The position numbers and the translations under genes are program-made. This document shows positions 1 to 8,279 of a DNA stretch of 64,000 nt, in pieces (within the stretch, counting starts at the first letter, position 1; each line of letters opens with the position of its first letter). The DNA is from Paenibacillus faecalis (GTDB lineage: Bacteria > Bacillota > Bacilli > Paenibacillales > Paenibacillaceae), in NCBI RefSeq assembly GCF_900289175.1, contig NZ_LT985747.1, positions 3,837,036-3,901,035 on the forward strand. Direction: 5' to 3'. Under the pieces are notes generated by a model. That model was given only the letters and a program-made list of their open reading frames with translations. It searched no databases and was not told the origin of the DNA.

Positions 1-605
1 GGGGTGTTGCACGGAAAGACTTCAACTCTTACGGCTCCCGCCGTGGTAATCATGAGGTCATGATGCGCGGTACTTTCGCAAACATCCGAATCCGCAACCA
101 GGTAGCTCCAGGTACAGAAGGCGGCGTGACAACTTATCTGCCAACGGACGAAGTGATGTCCATTTATGATGCTTCGATGAAGTATCAGGCAGGCGATCAG
201 AATTTGATCGTTATAGCAGGTAAAGAATACGGTACAGGCAGCTCTCGTGACTGGGCAGCAAAAGGTACCTACCTGCTTGGCGTCAAAGCTGTACTTGCCG
301 AAAGCTTCGAGCGGATTCACCGCTCCAACCTTGTAGGCATGGGAGTTCTGCCACTTCAGTTCCAGGAAGGCCACGGCTGGCAAAACCTTGGAATTAACGG
401 TCGCGAGACGTTTGATATTCTCGGTCTGGACAACAATGTAAAACCAGGTCAAGAGCTGACCGTTGTCGTTACTCGTGAAGATAACACCAAATTCGAAATC
501 CCTGTCATTGCTCGTCTGGACAGCATGGTTGATGTAGACTACTACCACAACGGTGGTATCCTGCAAACCGTTCTTCGCCAGATGATCACAAGTAACGTGA
601 AATAA
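1..605 (+). CDS. acnA: Aconitate hydratase, C-terminal fragment
   Basis: This is the last 200 codons of a gene that begins left of the window; the reading frame is open from base 3. The protein is the TCA-cycle enzyme that interconverts citrate and isocitrate through a 4Fe-4S cluster. The visible part is the swivel domain 4, recognised by the opening [15 protein letters not shown] block and by the [10 protein letters not shown]...[12 protein letters not shown] block that carries substrate-binding Arg and Ser residues. The cluster-ligand cysteines lie in the missing part. A strong hairpin terminator follows 30 bases after the stop, so the transcript ends here. Identification is firm; only the symbol (acnA versus citB) is a naming choice. 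Confidence 0.95.
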   Translation, partial: GVARKDFNSYGSRRGNHEVMMRGTFANIRIRNQVAPGTEGGVTTYLPTDEVMSIYDASMKYQAGDQNLIVIAGKEYGTGSSRDWAAKGTYLLGVKAVLAESFERIHRSNLVGMGVLPLQFQEGHGWQNLGINGRETFDILGLDNNVKPGQELTVVVTREDNTKFEIPVIARLDSMVDVDYYHNGGILQTVLRQMITSNVK

Positions 606-634
606 TATTTTTACCATAACTTAAGACTTAGTAT

Positions 635-673
635 AAAATCCCCATCTTCTTTCAAGGAAGATGGGGATTTTTG
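635..673 (+). terminator. Rho-independent terminator of aconitase
   Basis: A perfect 15-bp stem (635-649 with 657-671) around a 7-base loop. The 3' arm ends in a run of T, as expected for an intrinsic terminator. Confidence 0.9.
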
Positions 674-795
674 TGCGGATAAAAGACTTTTATCCTCTTT
701 TAGCTAAAAAATGTTTCTAAAATGATGACAGGCGGTTAAAATATTAAAAATCATTTATTTAAATTCGGGATATGTATATTTAGGAGGAACGTCAT

Positions 796-951
796 ATGCT
801 GACTGTACATACGGTAACTCCCTACCATTACCAGTACCCTCGACCACAACCTTTAAATACGATGAGAAAAGAACCGGCCGAGAAAAAGACAGTTACATTT
901 CATGAAGTTCTAAAAGAGAAAATGAATGAGAAAATAACGAAACAGAAATGA
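796..951 (+). CDS. Small hypothetical protein, 51 aa
   Basis: A short reading frame with a very good ribosome binding site (AGGAGGA at 782-788, 7 bases before the ATG). The N-terminal part is rich in Tyr, His, Pro and Gln (HYQYPRPQP). The C-terminal half is charged and probably helical (KTVTFHEVLKEKMNEK). There is no signal peptide or membrane segment. The family is not recognised. It lies between two other transcription units with its own spacing and could be a sporulation or regulatory micro-protein, but nothing in the sequence proves that. The main support is the ribosome binding site and the lack of overlap with any other gene. Confidence 0.6.
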   Translation: MLTVHTVTPYHYQYPRPQPLNTMRKEPAEKKTVTFHEVLKEKMNEKITKQK

Positions 952-1017
952 ATTAAACCGAAGCCAAACCTCCATAATAAGGAAGAATGACATCTATGAA
1001 ATGAGGGAGGATTGGCT

Positions 1018-1200
1018 ATGCTGGAAAATCTCGAAAGCTCTTATGACTGCTCCCAAGCTGGAGACGACCTGCATCAACTTAAACAGGAACTGGCATCCCT
1101 GCAGGGTCTTGGCAAGGAAGATTCAGAAACTCAGGAACGCATGAATCGACTGGAAAATCAAATCTCGTTCATTATGAACAAGTGCGGTATTCATCATTAA
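1018..1200 (+). CDS. Small hypothetical coiled-coil protein, 60 aa
   Basis: Start chosen at the ATG at 1018 because GGGAGG at 1005-1010 lies 7 bases upstream; the in-frame TTG at 1012 would be only one base from it. The protein is almost entirely helical and charged, with heptad-like Leu/Met spacing (LHQLKQELASL, MNRLENQISFIM), and has two Cys residues near its ends (YDCSQ and NKCGIHH). No known family was recognised. It ends 70 bases from the convergent IclR gene, with a hairpin between them. Confidence 0.6.
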   Translation: MLENLESSYDCSQAGDDLHQLKQELASLQGLGKEDSETQERMNRLENQISFIMNKCGIHH

Positions 1201-1213
1201 AGCCTTCAGCAAA

Positions 1214-1247
1214 CAAACCGGGTCCCCATAACGGGAGAACCGGTTTG
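1214..1247. terminator. Hairpin between convergent genes
   Basis: An 8-bp stem CAAACCGG/CCGGTTTG (1214-1221 with 1240-1247) with a short inner TCCC/GGGA stem. T-tracts are poor on both strands, so it is probably a weak bidirectional terminator. Confidence 0.5.
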
Positions 1248-1269
1248 CTGCTTCGTATCCAACTATTTG

Positions 1270-2010
1270 TCAGATCATCATCCCCATTTCTCTTGCTGCT
1301 TCTTTGAGCACCGGGGCATATTCACGCAGCTTTTTTGCGGACAATCGACTCACCGGTCCGGACATCGATAGCGCTGCTGCAATTTTACCGCTGCGGTCCA
1401 TAATGGGAACAGCTACGGCCGCTGCCCCAGGTTCACGCTCCTCAATGCTTATCGCATAACCCTTTTCCACAATGTCGGCCAATTGACGCCGATACTGTTC
1501 CTTATCCACCGCATCGGGCCAATCCGGCTTGTTTAGCAGCTCTTCCTGATCGGACGCAGACGCATAGGCCACCAGTACCTTGCTGGAGGCTCCCACCGAC
1601 AACGGCAGACGTGTACCTACCTGAGCTACCCTACGGACCGCCTGATTGCTCTGTACAGCCTGTATACGAATACGCTCAGCACCATCGCGCAAATATAAGC
1701 TTACCGTTTCGCCCAGCTTGTCGCGTAGAGACTCCATAGCAGGAAGCAATTTTACCGCCGGATCATCGCTGTGAGAAAGATGAGTTGACAGCTCCCATAT
1801 TTTCATCCCTAACCGATATTTATCCGTTCGACTGTCCCGTACAACAAATCCCTTTTCCTCAAGCGTAGCGATCAGCCGGTGCACAGTGCTTTTATGCAGT
1901 CCAATGAGAGAGGAAATCTCAGTCAAAGCCAGCTCATGACTTTTCGTAAAACACATTAATATATCAAGTGCTCGTTCAACGGCACGTACCGTTATTTTTC
2001 GGTCTTCCAT
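1270..2010 (-). CDS. IclR-family transcriptional regulator
   Basis: 246 aa, the usual size for IclR repressors. Residues 8-60 form the winged helix-turn-helix (RAVERALDIL, then LTEISSLIGLHKSTVHRLIATL). Residues 80-245 are the effector-binding domain, with typical text such as RIQAVQSNQAVRRVAQVGTRLPL and AAVAVPIMDRSGKIAAALSMSGP. The ATG is preceded by GAGGAG 9 bases upstream. The gene is divergent from the hydrolase at 2221, and a 17-bp inverted repeat lies in the spacer just upstream of its start, consistent with autorepression and perhaps control of the neighbour. Members of this family often sense small carboxylic acids or sugar acids; the ligand here cannot be read. Confidence 0.9.
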   Translation of the reverse strand: MEDRKITVRAVERALDILMCFTKSHELALTEISSLIGLHKSTVHRLIATLEEKGFVVRDSRTDKYRLGMKIWELSTHLSHSDDPAVKLLPAMESLRDKLGETVSLYLRDGAERIRIQAVQSNQAVRRVAQVGTRLPLSVGASSKVLVAYASASDQEELLNKPDWPDAVDKEQYRRQLADIVEKGYAISIEEREPGAAAVAVPIMDRSGKIAAALSMSGPVSRLSAKKLREYAPVLKEAAREMGMMI

Positions 2011-2029
2011 ACCCGATTACTCCTCTCGC

Positions 2030-2046
2030 GTTTCATTACATGAAAC
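2030..2046. promoter_or_regulatory. Candidate IclR operator
   Basis: Inverted repeat with 7-bp arms and a 3-base centre, GTTTCAT-TAC-ATGAAAC, starting 20 bases upstream of the IclR ATG. It resembles the palindromic boxes of KdgR-type IclR repressors; binding by this regulator is inferred from position. Confidence 0.5.
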
Positions 2047-2176
2047 CTGGTTACAAGAATTATATGAAAAAACAAACGGGAAGTAAACAAAAAAACTCAC
2101 TTTACATTTGTCTTACAATCTTCTAGATTTCATTGACTTTAACCCTGTCCCAGCATACGATAATAATAATTTTTAA

Positions 2177-2194
2177 TTTTCATTAAAATGAAAA
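2177..2194. promoter_or_regulatory. AT-rich palindrome before the hydrolase
   Basis: TTTTCATT/AATGAAAA arms of 8 bp around an AA centre, 26 bases upstream of the hydrolase ATG. It shares a TTTCAT half-site with the box at 2030-2046, so it may be a second site for the same regulator. Confidence 0.4.
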
Positions 2195-2220
2195 TAATTT
2201 ATGGTTAGGAGGGGCCACTC

Positions 2221-3222
2221 ATGAGCATGGTCACTGGTAATAACGCCCCACTCCCCCAAATGAACGATACAAAAATCGGACTTTCCACCCGAATGATCCG
2301 GTTCAAGCATATTTTACTTTCGCTCCTTCTGTCAGTAATCTTCTTTCTCGTATTTTGCTTTATAGCTCTGCATGCCTATATCGCCTGGGTGCTGTCATAT
2401 CCTACCGTAGCGCCGCTGTATTCCAATCCAAAGCTTGCGAAGGAGATGGATTATGAAAATGTTGTGTTTCCCTCAATCAGTGGTGAACAAAATTTAAACG
2501 GCTGGTATATTCCTGCTGAAAACTCCGTGCGGACGATCGTATTTAGTCATGGTTACGGTGCCAATCGCGAGGAATCCTGGATTCCGATGTATGACCTTGC
2601 CCATTACGCACACAATCTGGATTTTAACGTGCTGATGTTCGATTATGGCTTTGCTTCCCAGACCAGCAAGGAGGTTGCGACAGGAGGCAAAGAGGAGAAA
2701 GAGCAGCTTCTCGGGGCTATTCAGCTAGCCAAACAGAAAGGTGCGAAGCAGATTGTCGTCTGGGGATTTTCGATGGGAGCCGGAACGGCGTTACAAGCGG
2801 GCTTGGAAACCAACGATGTAGATGCCATGATCCTTGACAGCACGTTTTTGCTTGAGCCGGACACCCTGTATCACAACATAAAAAACCAGATTGATCTGCC
2901 ACGTCACCCGTCATTAGAAATACTGGAACTGCTGTTTCCTATACTAAACGGGACCAGTCTTGATCAAATACCATACACGGAAGTGAAGAAAAACAACTAC
3001 CCGTTCCCAACCCTGTTTATACACGGAACCCAAGATGATAAAGCGCCTTATCCTATTGCAGAAAAAATAGCAGCGAACCAGACCCATCCCGATTCAGATT
3101 CATGGATTGTCGAAGGCTCGCACCATGAACTCATCTTCCGGGAACATCCGCGTGAATATTTACGCCGTGTGTCAACCTTTCTTGGAAAACTGCCTTCACC
3201 AAACAGCTCAGTTCCCGAATAA
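2221..3222 (+). CDS. Membrane-anchored alpha/beta hydrolase
   Basis: 333 aa. A hydrophobic anchor at about residues 28-58 precedes a serine-hydrolase fold. VFSHGYGANRE (107-117) is the oxyanion strand-turn. GFSMGAG (182-188) is the nucleophile elbow with Ser184. FIHGTQDDKAP (267-277) supplies the acid at Asp272 or Asp273, and His301 or His302 in GSHHEL completes the triad. The layout resembles the YqkD/BEM46-type hydrolases found in Bacillales, whose substrate is unknown. GGAGGGG lies 6 bases before the ATG. A second protein of the same architecture lies at 56118, so the window holds two such hydrolases. The active site should face outside or the membrane surface, depending on anchor orientation. 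Confidence 0.85.
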   Translation: MSMVTGNNAPLPQMNDTKIGLSTRMIRFKHILLSLLLSVIFFLVFCFIALHAYIAWVLSYPTVAPLYSNPKLAKEMDYENVVFPSISGEQNLNGWYIPAENSVRTIVFSHGYGANREESWIPMYDLAHYAHNLDFNVLMFDYGFASQTSKEVATGGKEEKEQLLGAIQLAKQKGAKQIVVWGFSMGAGTALQAGLETNDVDAMILDSTFLLEPDTLYHNIKNQIDLPRHPSLEILELLFPILNGTSLDQIPYTEVKKNNYPFPTLFIHGTQDDKAPYPIAEKIAANQTHPDSDSWIVEGSHHELIFREHPREYLRRVSTFLGKLPSPNSSVPE

Positions 3223-3259
3223 TATATCTGAATCATTTACCTTTAATATACTCATTCCC

Positions 3260-3293
3260 AAGCTCGCATTTATTAACAGATGTGGGCTTTTTT
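3260..3293 (+). terminator. Terminator of the hydrolase gene
   Basis: A 10-bp stem including two G-T pairs (3260-3269 with 3280-3289), followed by a run of T. Confidence 0.7.
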
Positions 3294-3371
3294 CTGCTGT
3301 TTAACTTCATAGTACAAACCTTAGTACGAATATAGTTTCATAGTGAGTGAATATGACAGGAGGAATAGTTC

Positions 3372-4553
3372 ATGTTGTATATTTACGGATCGATGCTCCC
3401 TGCGAGGATTTTGGAAGAAATCCGCTTCTGGAAGCAGCAGGAGATGGAGCATACGGAAGTTATTAAAGCCATTGTTCCCGGTCTTGAGGCTCCCTATGTC
3501 AAACTGCTGAACGATTGGGCCGTTGTATTCGGTGAAACCGAAAAAGCAGCGGATCAGCTGCTTAACCAAGTCCTTTCTTCTTCCGGACCGCTGTCTCCAC
3601 AGCTGATCACGCAGATCGAACAGCTGCTTCGAGTTTCCCTGGAGCAATCGAAGGAATTCATACGCCAGCTCTATATGATGAAAAACAGCAGCAACGCTGT
3701 ACAGCAAATTCCACTAGCTGACACGGTACTGCTGCACATTATCCGGGAGTCGGAATATTTCATTGAAGTTTTGAAAGAGCTCAGCCAGCCCGGAGCAATG
3801 AAACGGTTGATTGAACATCCCGATTTAGCCCGAAATGATTCGCAAGAATCAGCCGAAACATCCCCTCCCAACGAGAAAACTGAAGCTGTCATTCAAAGCG
3901 TCTCATCACCACATACCAAACAGCAACCTGTTCCCATCGGTGGACACCGCCTTCCTCCGCTCCCTTATCCGTACAATGCGCTTGAGCCGTACATTGATGA
4001 AAAAACTATGCGCATCCACCATGATAAACACCATCAAAGCTATGTTGACGGTCTCAACAAGGCAGAGACCAAGCTGGAGGAGGCCCGCAGAAGCGGAAAT
4101 TTTGAGCTCATCAAGCATTGGGAACGTGAACTGGCGTTCCATGGTGCAGGCCACTATCTCCATACCTTGTTCTGGAGCATTATGAATCCGAAAGGCGGTG
4201 GAGTTCCACAAGGAGAACTTGCCCAACAGATCAAAAGGGATTTCGGCAGCTACGAACGATTCAAGAAGCAGTTTACGGAAGCAGCAGACAAAGTTGAGGG
4301 AGGAGGTTGGGCCATTCTCGTCTGGAGCCCGCGCAGCCATCGACTGGAAATATTGCAGGCTGAGAAACATCAGAACCTTTCCCAGTGGGATGTCGTACCG
4401 CTTCTTGCTCTCGATGTTTGGGAACATGCCTATTATCTCAAGCACCAAAACAATCGCACCAACTATATTAAAGATTGGTGGAACGTCGTTTATTGGCCAG
4501 AGGTGCAAGCACGTTATGAACAGGCTAAAAAATTAAAATGGCAACCTTTCTAA
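3372..4553 (+). CDS. DUF2935-like domain fused to Mn/Fe superoxide dismutase
   Basis: 393 aa, about twice the length of a normal SOD. Residues 1-140 look like a helical DUF2935-type domain (ILEEIRFWKQQEMEHTEV at the start); 150-190 is a Pro/Ser/Thr-rich linker; 191-393 is a complete SOD. All four metal ligands are present: His216 (MRIHHDKHH), His264 (HYLHTLFW), Asp348 and His352 (LDVWEHAYY). The SOD part converts superoxide to oxygen and peroxide. AGGAGG lies 8 bases before the ATG. Bacillus SodF also carries an N-terminal extension, so this may be a longer relative. The role of the extension is unknown. No signal peptide is visible, so it is probably cytosolic or spore-associated. Confidence 0.9.
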   Translation: MLYIYGSMLPARILEEIRFWKQQEMEHTEVIKAIVPGLEAPYVKLLNDWAVVFGETEKAADQLLNQVLSSSGPLSPQLITQIEQLLRVSLEQSKEFIRQLYMMKNSSNAVQQIPLADTVLLHIIRESEYFIEVLKELSQPGAMKRLIEHPDLARNDSQESAETSPPNEKTEAVIQSVSSPHTKQQPVPIGGHRLPPLPYPYNALEPYIDEKTMRIHHDKHHQSYVDGLNKAETKLEEARRSGNFELIKHWERELAFHGAGHYLHTLFWSIMNPKGGGVPQGELAQQIKRDFGSYERFKKQFTEAADKVEGGGWAILVWSPRSHRLEILQAEKHQNLSQWDVVPLLALDVWEHAYYLKHQNNRTNYIKDWWNVVYWPEVQARYEQAKKLKWQPF

Positions 4554-4576
4554 GTTCCTGAAGAGAGAAGCAAAAA

Positions 4577-4602
4577 GACAGGAGCGTGCGCATGCTCCTG
4601 TC
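4577..4602 (+). terminator. Hairpin after the SOD fusion gene
   Basis: A 9-bp perfect stem GACAGGAGC/GCTCCTGTC with an 8-base loop, 24 bases after the stop. The T-tract is poor. Confidence 0.55.
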
Positions 4603-4614
4603 CTTAACCTCATT

Positions 4615-4664
4615 AAAAAAGGACGTCCCGGAAACAGAAAAAATCTGCTGGGAACATCCTTTTT
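4615..4664 (-). terminator. Terminator of folE
   Basis: AAAAAAGGA (4615-4623) pairs with TCCTTTTT (4657-4664), with GTCCC/GGGAA inside. Read on the minus strand it ends in a T-run just after folE; it could also act on the plus strand. Confidence 0.75.
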
Positions 4665-4686
4665 AACATTCATCTTAAAATGACAA

Positions 4687-5280
4687 TCAGTCCTTAATCA
4701 GCGCCATAAATTCAGCGCGTTGAGCGGGATCACTCTGGAATGTACCCCGAACCGCCGAAGTAATCGTCTTGCTGCCAGGCTTCTTAATGCCGCGAGCGCA
4801 CATACACAGATGCTCACCTTCAACCACAACCATAACACCTTGTGGCTGAAGCACCTCAACCATGATATCCGCGATCTCGGACGTAATGCGTTCCTGTACC
4901 TGAAGCCGACGAGTTACCGCTTCTACCAGACGAGCAAGCTTGCTTAAGCCTACGATTTTACCGCTAGGAACATAACCGATATGCACTTTTCCAAAAAACG
5001 GCGCCATATGGTGTTCACATTGGCTGTAGTACACGATGTCCTTTACAATGACCAATTCCTCATGCTGCTCGTCAAACGTGACACCGAGCACATCACGGGG
5101 ATCAATCTCATAACCGGCAAAAATCTCCTCGTACATCCGTGTCACGCGGGCAGGTGTCTCCAATAAACCTTCTCGCTCGGTATCCTCACCGATCAGTTTA
5201 AGAATTTGCTCAACATGATATTCGATCTGCTTGCGATGCTCTCCTACTTTGCTGTTAACATAATCTTTCACGCCCGCCAC
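4687..5280 (-). CDS. folE: GTP cyclohydrolase I
   Basis: First enzyme of tetrahydrofolate (and possibly queuosine) synthesis, converting GTP to dihydroneopterin triphosphate. The start is taken as the GTG at 5280 because AAGGGGGA lies just upstream; an in-frame ATG at 5313 has no such site. This gives 197 aa. The zinc ligands are spaced exactly as in characterised enzymes: Cys88 and His91 in QCEHHMAPF and Cys159 in HLCMCARG. Other signatures are GLSKLARLVEA and RLQVQERIT. It lies 44 bases after yneF on the same strand and ends in a terminator. The fusion enzyme QueG slightly upstream acts in queuosine synthesis, whose first step also uses FolE. Confidence 0.95.
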   Translation of the reverse strand: MAGVKDYVNSKVGEHRKQIEYHVEQILKLIGEDTEREGLLETPARVTRMYEEIFAGYEIDPRDVLGVTFDEQHEELVIVKDIVYYSQCEHHMAPFFGKVHIGYVPSGKIVGLSKLARLVEAVTRRLQVQERITSEIADIMVEVLQPQGVMVVVEGEHLCMCARGIKKPGSKTITSAVRGTFQSDPAQRAEFMALIKD

Positions 5281-5324
5281 GGTATATCCCCCTTTCCGTT
5301 CATAAACGGTCATCTATTATTTCA

Positions 5325-5558
5325 TTATTTTCGTTTGCGTGATTGGCCTTTACCTGGTGCAGGCTGGTTTTTCATCATATGCTGTGCACGCTGCATCTGT
5401 TTGCTGTTCAGATTATACCCCATCTGCTTAGCCATCTTTTGCAGCATTTGTGGATCACTTTGCATTTTCTCCAGCTGCTTGCGGAGATAGAATACTCCAA
5501 TAAAAAAACCACCAATCAGCCCCACGATCAATGTAATAATTGGAATCGCAATGTCCAT
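5325..5558 (-). CDS. yneF: YneF-family small membrane protein
   Basis: 77 aa. One hydrophobic segment (about residues 4-24, IPIITLIVGLIGGFFIGVFYL) is followed by a conserved cytoplasmic tail with LRKQLEKMQSDPQMLQKMAKQMG and a basic C-terminus (GQSRKRK). This is the layout of the UPF0154/YneF family, single-pass proteins of unknown function common in Firmicutes. It lies directly before folE on the same strand and may be cotranscribed with it. Function is not known. Confidence 0.85.
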   Translation of the reverse strand: MDIAIPIITLIVGLIGGFFIGVFYLRKQLEKMQSDPQMLQKMAKQMGYNLNSKQMQRAQHMMKNQPAPGKGQSRKRK

Positions 5559-5687
5559 AACTTGACCACCTTTTGCTTATACTAAAATTTACCATTATAT
5601 GGTGCACATACGCTCCTATCATAGCACGTCCCATTCCGGACAGCAAACAAAAAGAAACGTCTTTACCACCCTTACAGGGAAAGAAAT

Positions 5688-7532
5688 CTACAAACCCTTA
5701 TGATCCGGAAGTGCCCCTTCTAGTGTAAGCAGATACCTCTTAATCTCCAGCCCTCCGCCATAGCCTACAAGCCTACCATCCATACCGACTACCCGATGGC
5801 AAGGTATGATAATGGAAACCGGATTTTTATTGTTCGCGCCACCAACGGCACGAACCGCTTTCGGACGTCCTATGGCGTCTGCAATATCCTTATAGGAACG
5901 GATCTCCCCAACAGGAATTTGCTTGAGAGCTTCCCACACCTGTAGCTGGAACTGCGTCCCACGCATATCAAGAGGCACTGTAAATTCCCGCAAAGTCCCC
6001 TCAAAATACTGTTTAAGCTGAGAAGTAACATGAGCTAATCGCTCTTCGTTTCGCTCATATCCGGCGCCTTCAGCCCAGGTTCGTGACCACTGCTGCAGCA
6101 CAGCCTCCTTGACAGTAAAAGCCCCAAACTCAATCAAACATACTCCAAGATCAGACGCCACTATCGTAAGCGGCCCAATCGGTGTGTGCAGTTCATCATA
6201 ATACAGGAGGTCATTTTTCACAGCCCGAGCAGTCACAGGCTCTGCTCCTTTAGATGCATTGCTTACCGCAGGCTTGTCTTGTCCCCGTTCATTCTGTACT
6301 TCTTCAACTGTTTTAAAATGCTTGCTTCCTTCTTGCTTGTCAGTCTCCGCTCCGACCTTCGTCTCTGGTTGCAATTTATTTAAGGCTTGTTGCAGCATGT
6401 TACGTACTTTAGGTTCCTGTTCCGATTTCATGCTTTTTTCTAAGTTGTCCAAAGCTTCTTCGCCTCCAATGCGGCCCAGAGCCCATGCGGCAGTACCCCG
6501 CAGCTCCGGACGCGGATCTTTCAGCAGCACCTCGCTCAGCTTCGGTACTGCCGAAGCGTCTTTAAAGTTACCAAGGGCGATGACGGCATTGCGCTGGATC
6601 GGTTTCTTTCCACGCCATGCCGCTGCAGTATCGCCAAATGCTTCCTTGAATTCCCGGTTGCTCATATCAAGAATCGGGAGTAAGAGCGGCTTTGCCTTTT
6701 CGGGATCAGGCTGTAATTCCGCATGATGTGTCCAGTTTAAACCTTTGTTCTTAGGACAAACCATTTGACAAGTGTCACAGCCGTACAGCCGATTGCCGAT
6801 TTTACGCATCGCTTCCTCATCCAGAAATCCTTTGGTTTGAGTGAGGAAGGATATGCATCGCTGCGCGTTAAGCTGTCCCGGTCCCACAAGGGCACCGGTA
6901 GGGCAAAAATCAATGCATTTCGTGCATTCTCCACAATCTTCCGTCACTGGTGTATCCGGCGGAAAAGGTATGTTGGTGACCATTTCACCAAGGTAAATCC
7001 ACGAGCCATATTTGGGAGAAATAATAGCACAATTTTTGGCACTAAAACCGATTCCCGCCCGCTGTGCGACTGCTCTATCCACCAAAGCTCCCGTATCCAC
7101 CATGCTTTCAAGAACGGCATCCGGAACACGTTCACGGATGAATGCTTCGAGCTTTGCCATCGCTTCCCGCAGAACATGGTGATAATCTCTGCCCCATGCC
7201 GAACGTGCCATAATCCCGCGATATTTACCGGGCTCGGATTTCGGCGGCTTGCTCATTTTGGACGGGTAGGCAACAGCTATTGCAATAATTGAAGCTGGAG
7301 TGACTCCCGGTAATGCAGGCGTCACCCTTTTATCAAGATCAGGTTCCTCGAAACCTGACTCGAACCCCTTATCCCGATGATTTTGCAAAATAGCTTTTAG
7401 CGATACAAACGGATCTGCCGAAGCAAATCCTATATCATCAATGCCCATTTCAGGCGCAGCTTTTCGCAGCTCCTCTTTGAGCTCTTCCCAGACGGAAGCC
7501 GAAGGAGCGTAGGCACCAAGCCGTAAAGTCAT
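5688..7532 (-). CDS. queG: Epoxyqueuosine reductase (QueG) fused to O6-methylguanine-DNA methyltransferase
   Basis: 614 aa from the ATG at 7532, which has AAAGGAGG 8 bases upstream (the in-frame TTG at 7538 is too close). Residues 1-265 are QueG, the cobalamin-dependent last step of queuosine synthesis in tRNA. Eight cluster cysteines are present: CGECTKCIDFC, one in AQRCIS, and CDTCQMVC. Residues 310-385 hold HEAT-like repeats (NAVIALGNF, AAWALGRIGGEEAL), as in Bacillus QueG. After a linker of about 50 residues rich in Lys, Glu and Ala, residues 440-606 are a complete Ogt/AdaB-type alkyltransferase with the acceptor Cys578 in IIPCHRV and the DNA-binding motif RAVGGANNKNP. Both halves look functional. 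The signal peptidase gene lies 28 bases upstream. Confidence 0.93.
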   Translation of the reverse strand: MTLRLGAYAPSASVWEELKEELRKAAPEMGIDDIGFASADPFVSLKAILQNHRDKGFESGFEEPDLDKRVTPALPGVTPASIIAIAVAYPSKMSKPPKSEPGKYRGIMARSAWGRDYHHVLREAMAKLEAFIRERVPDAVLESMVDTGALVDRAVAQRAGIGFSAKNCAIISPKYGSWIYLGEMVTNIPFPPDTPVTEDCGECTKCIDFCPTGALVGPGQLNAQRCISFLTQTKGFLDEEAMRKIGNRLYGCDTCQMVCPKNKGLNWTHHAELQPDPEKAKPLLLPILDMSNREFKEAFGDTAAAWRGKKPIQRNAVIALGNFKDASAVPKLSEVLLKDPRPELRGTAAWALGRIGGEEALDNLEKSMKSEQEPKVRNMLQQALNKLQPETKVGAETDKQEGSKHFKTVEEVQNERGQDKPAVSNASKGAEPVTARAVKNDLLYYDELHTPIGPLTIVASDLGVCLIEFGAFTVKEAVLQQWSRTWAEGAGYERNEERLAHVTSQLKQYFEGTLREFTVPLDMRGTQFQLQVWEALKQIPVGEIRSYKDIADAIGRPKAVRAVGGANNKNPVSIIIPCHRVVGMDGRLVGYGGGLEIKRYLLTLEGALPDHKGL

Positions 7533-7560
7533 CTCCAACGCCTCCTTTCCAGATTGAGCT

Positions 7561-8163
7561 TTACAACCCTTTTATTTCAGACAACGGCCACAGAATAAAT
7601 TCGGCCCGTCCAACAATATCCGATCTCTTTATACTGCCAAATTCACGACTGTCCTTGCTCTTTCTGAGATGACGGTTATCACCCATCACGAAATATCGGT
7701 CTTCCTCCAGTTTAACCGGACCGAAATCAGGATCTTCGATCGGACTATCCGTATACGGTTCATCTTGTGCCACACCGTTCACATAAAGAATATGGCCTTT
7801 AACCTCCACGGTATCACCCGGAATGCCTATGATTCTTTTTACAAGAAATTCTTTTTGGTCAGGGCCGGTACTCGGGTCTTTCAACACAATGACATCACCG
7901 CGATCCGGTTCGCTGAACCGATATACCAATTTATTGATGAACAGCCGCTCAGATGCTTCAAGTGTCGGTTCCATCGATTCCCCTTTAACCATAGACAGAT
8001 TAAAAACAAACATATTCAGCAGAACCATAATACCAAATGCTATGGCAATCGTTTTGACCCAATCCCATAGCTCAGCAGCCCAACCGTTCTTGCCAGCTGA
8101 TTTCCCTTTGGCATTCGATGTATCTTCGCTTTCGTTCGAACCCGGTGGAATGATTTGTCCCAT
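7561..8163 (-). CDS. sipT: Type I signal peptidase
   Basis: 200 aa. A Gly/Ser/Asn-rich cytosolic N-terminus of about 30 residues is followed by one membrane anchor (35-57) and an extracellular catalytic domain. The Ser/Lys dyad is visible as Ser63 in GESMEPTL and Lys109 in FLVKRIIGIPGD. The downstream box MGDNRHLRKSKDSREFG is the family D/E signature. It removes signal peptides from exported proteins, of which this window encodes several. AAGGTG precedes the ATG. The gene is followed closely by queG-ogt. The exact paralogue name (SipS, SipT and so on) cannot be decided here. Confidence 0.93.
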   Translation of the reverse strand: MGQIIPPGSNESEDTSNAKGKSAGKNGWAAELWDWVKTIAIAFGIMVLLNMFVFNLSMVKGESMEPTLEASERLFINKLVYRFSEPDRGDVIVLKDPSTGPDQKEFLVKRIIGIPGDTVEVKGHILYVNGVAQDEPYTDSPIEDPDFGPVKLEEDRYFVMGDNRHLRKSKDSREFGSIKRSDIVGRAEFILWPLSEIKGL

Positions 8164-8238
8164 GTTACACCTTCTTTGCTATTATGGTAGCCTTTACCCA
8201 AAAAGGCCTATATAAATAATTTAATACAATAATAGAAA

Positions 8239-8279
8239 AGCATATCTCTCTCCCATTTGCAACGGTTGATAGATATGCT
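8239..8279 (-). terminator. Distal terminator of the GNAT gene
   Basis: AGCATATCT/AGATATGCT 9-bp stem with a long loop. On the minus strand it is followed by TTTTCTATT. It lies about 170 bases after the GNAT stop; the bases between 8280 and 8453 hold no gene that I can see. Confidence 0.5.

Noticed and set aside
3906..4508. A 200-codon minus-strand frame inside the SOD fusion gene
   Set aside because: Antisense to a conserved domain, no start signal.
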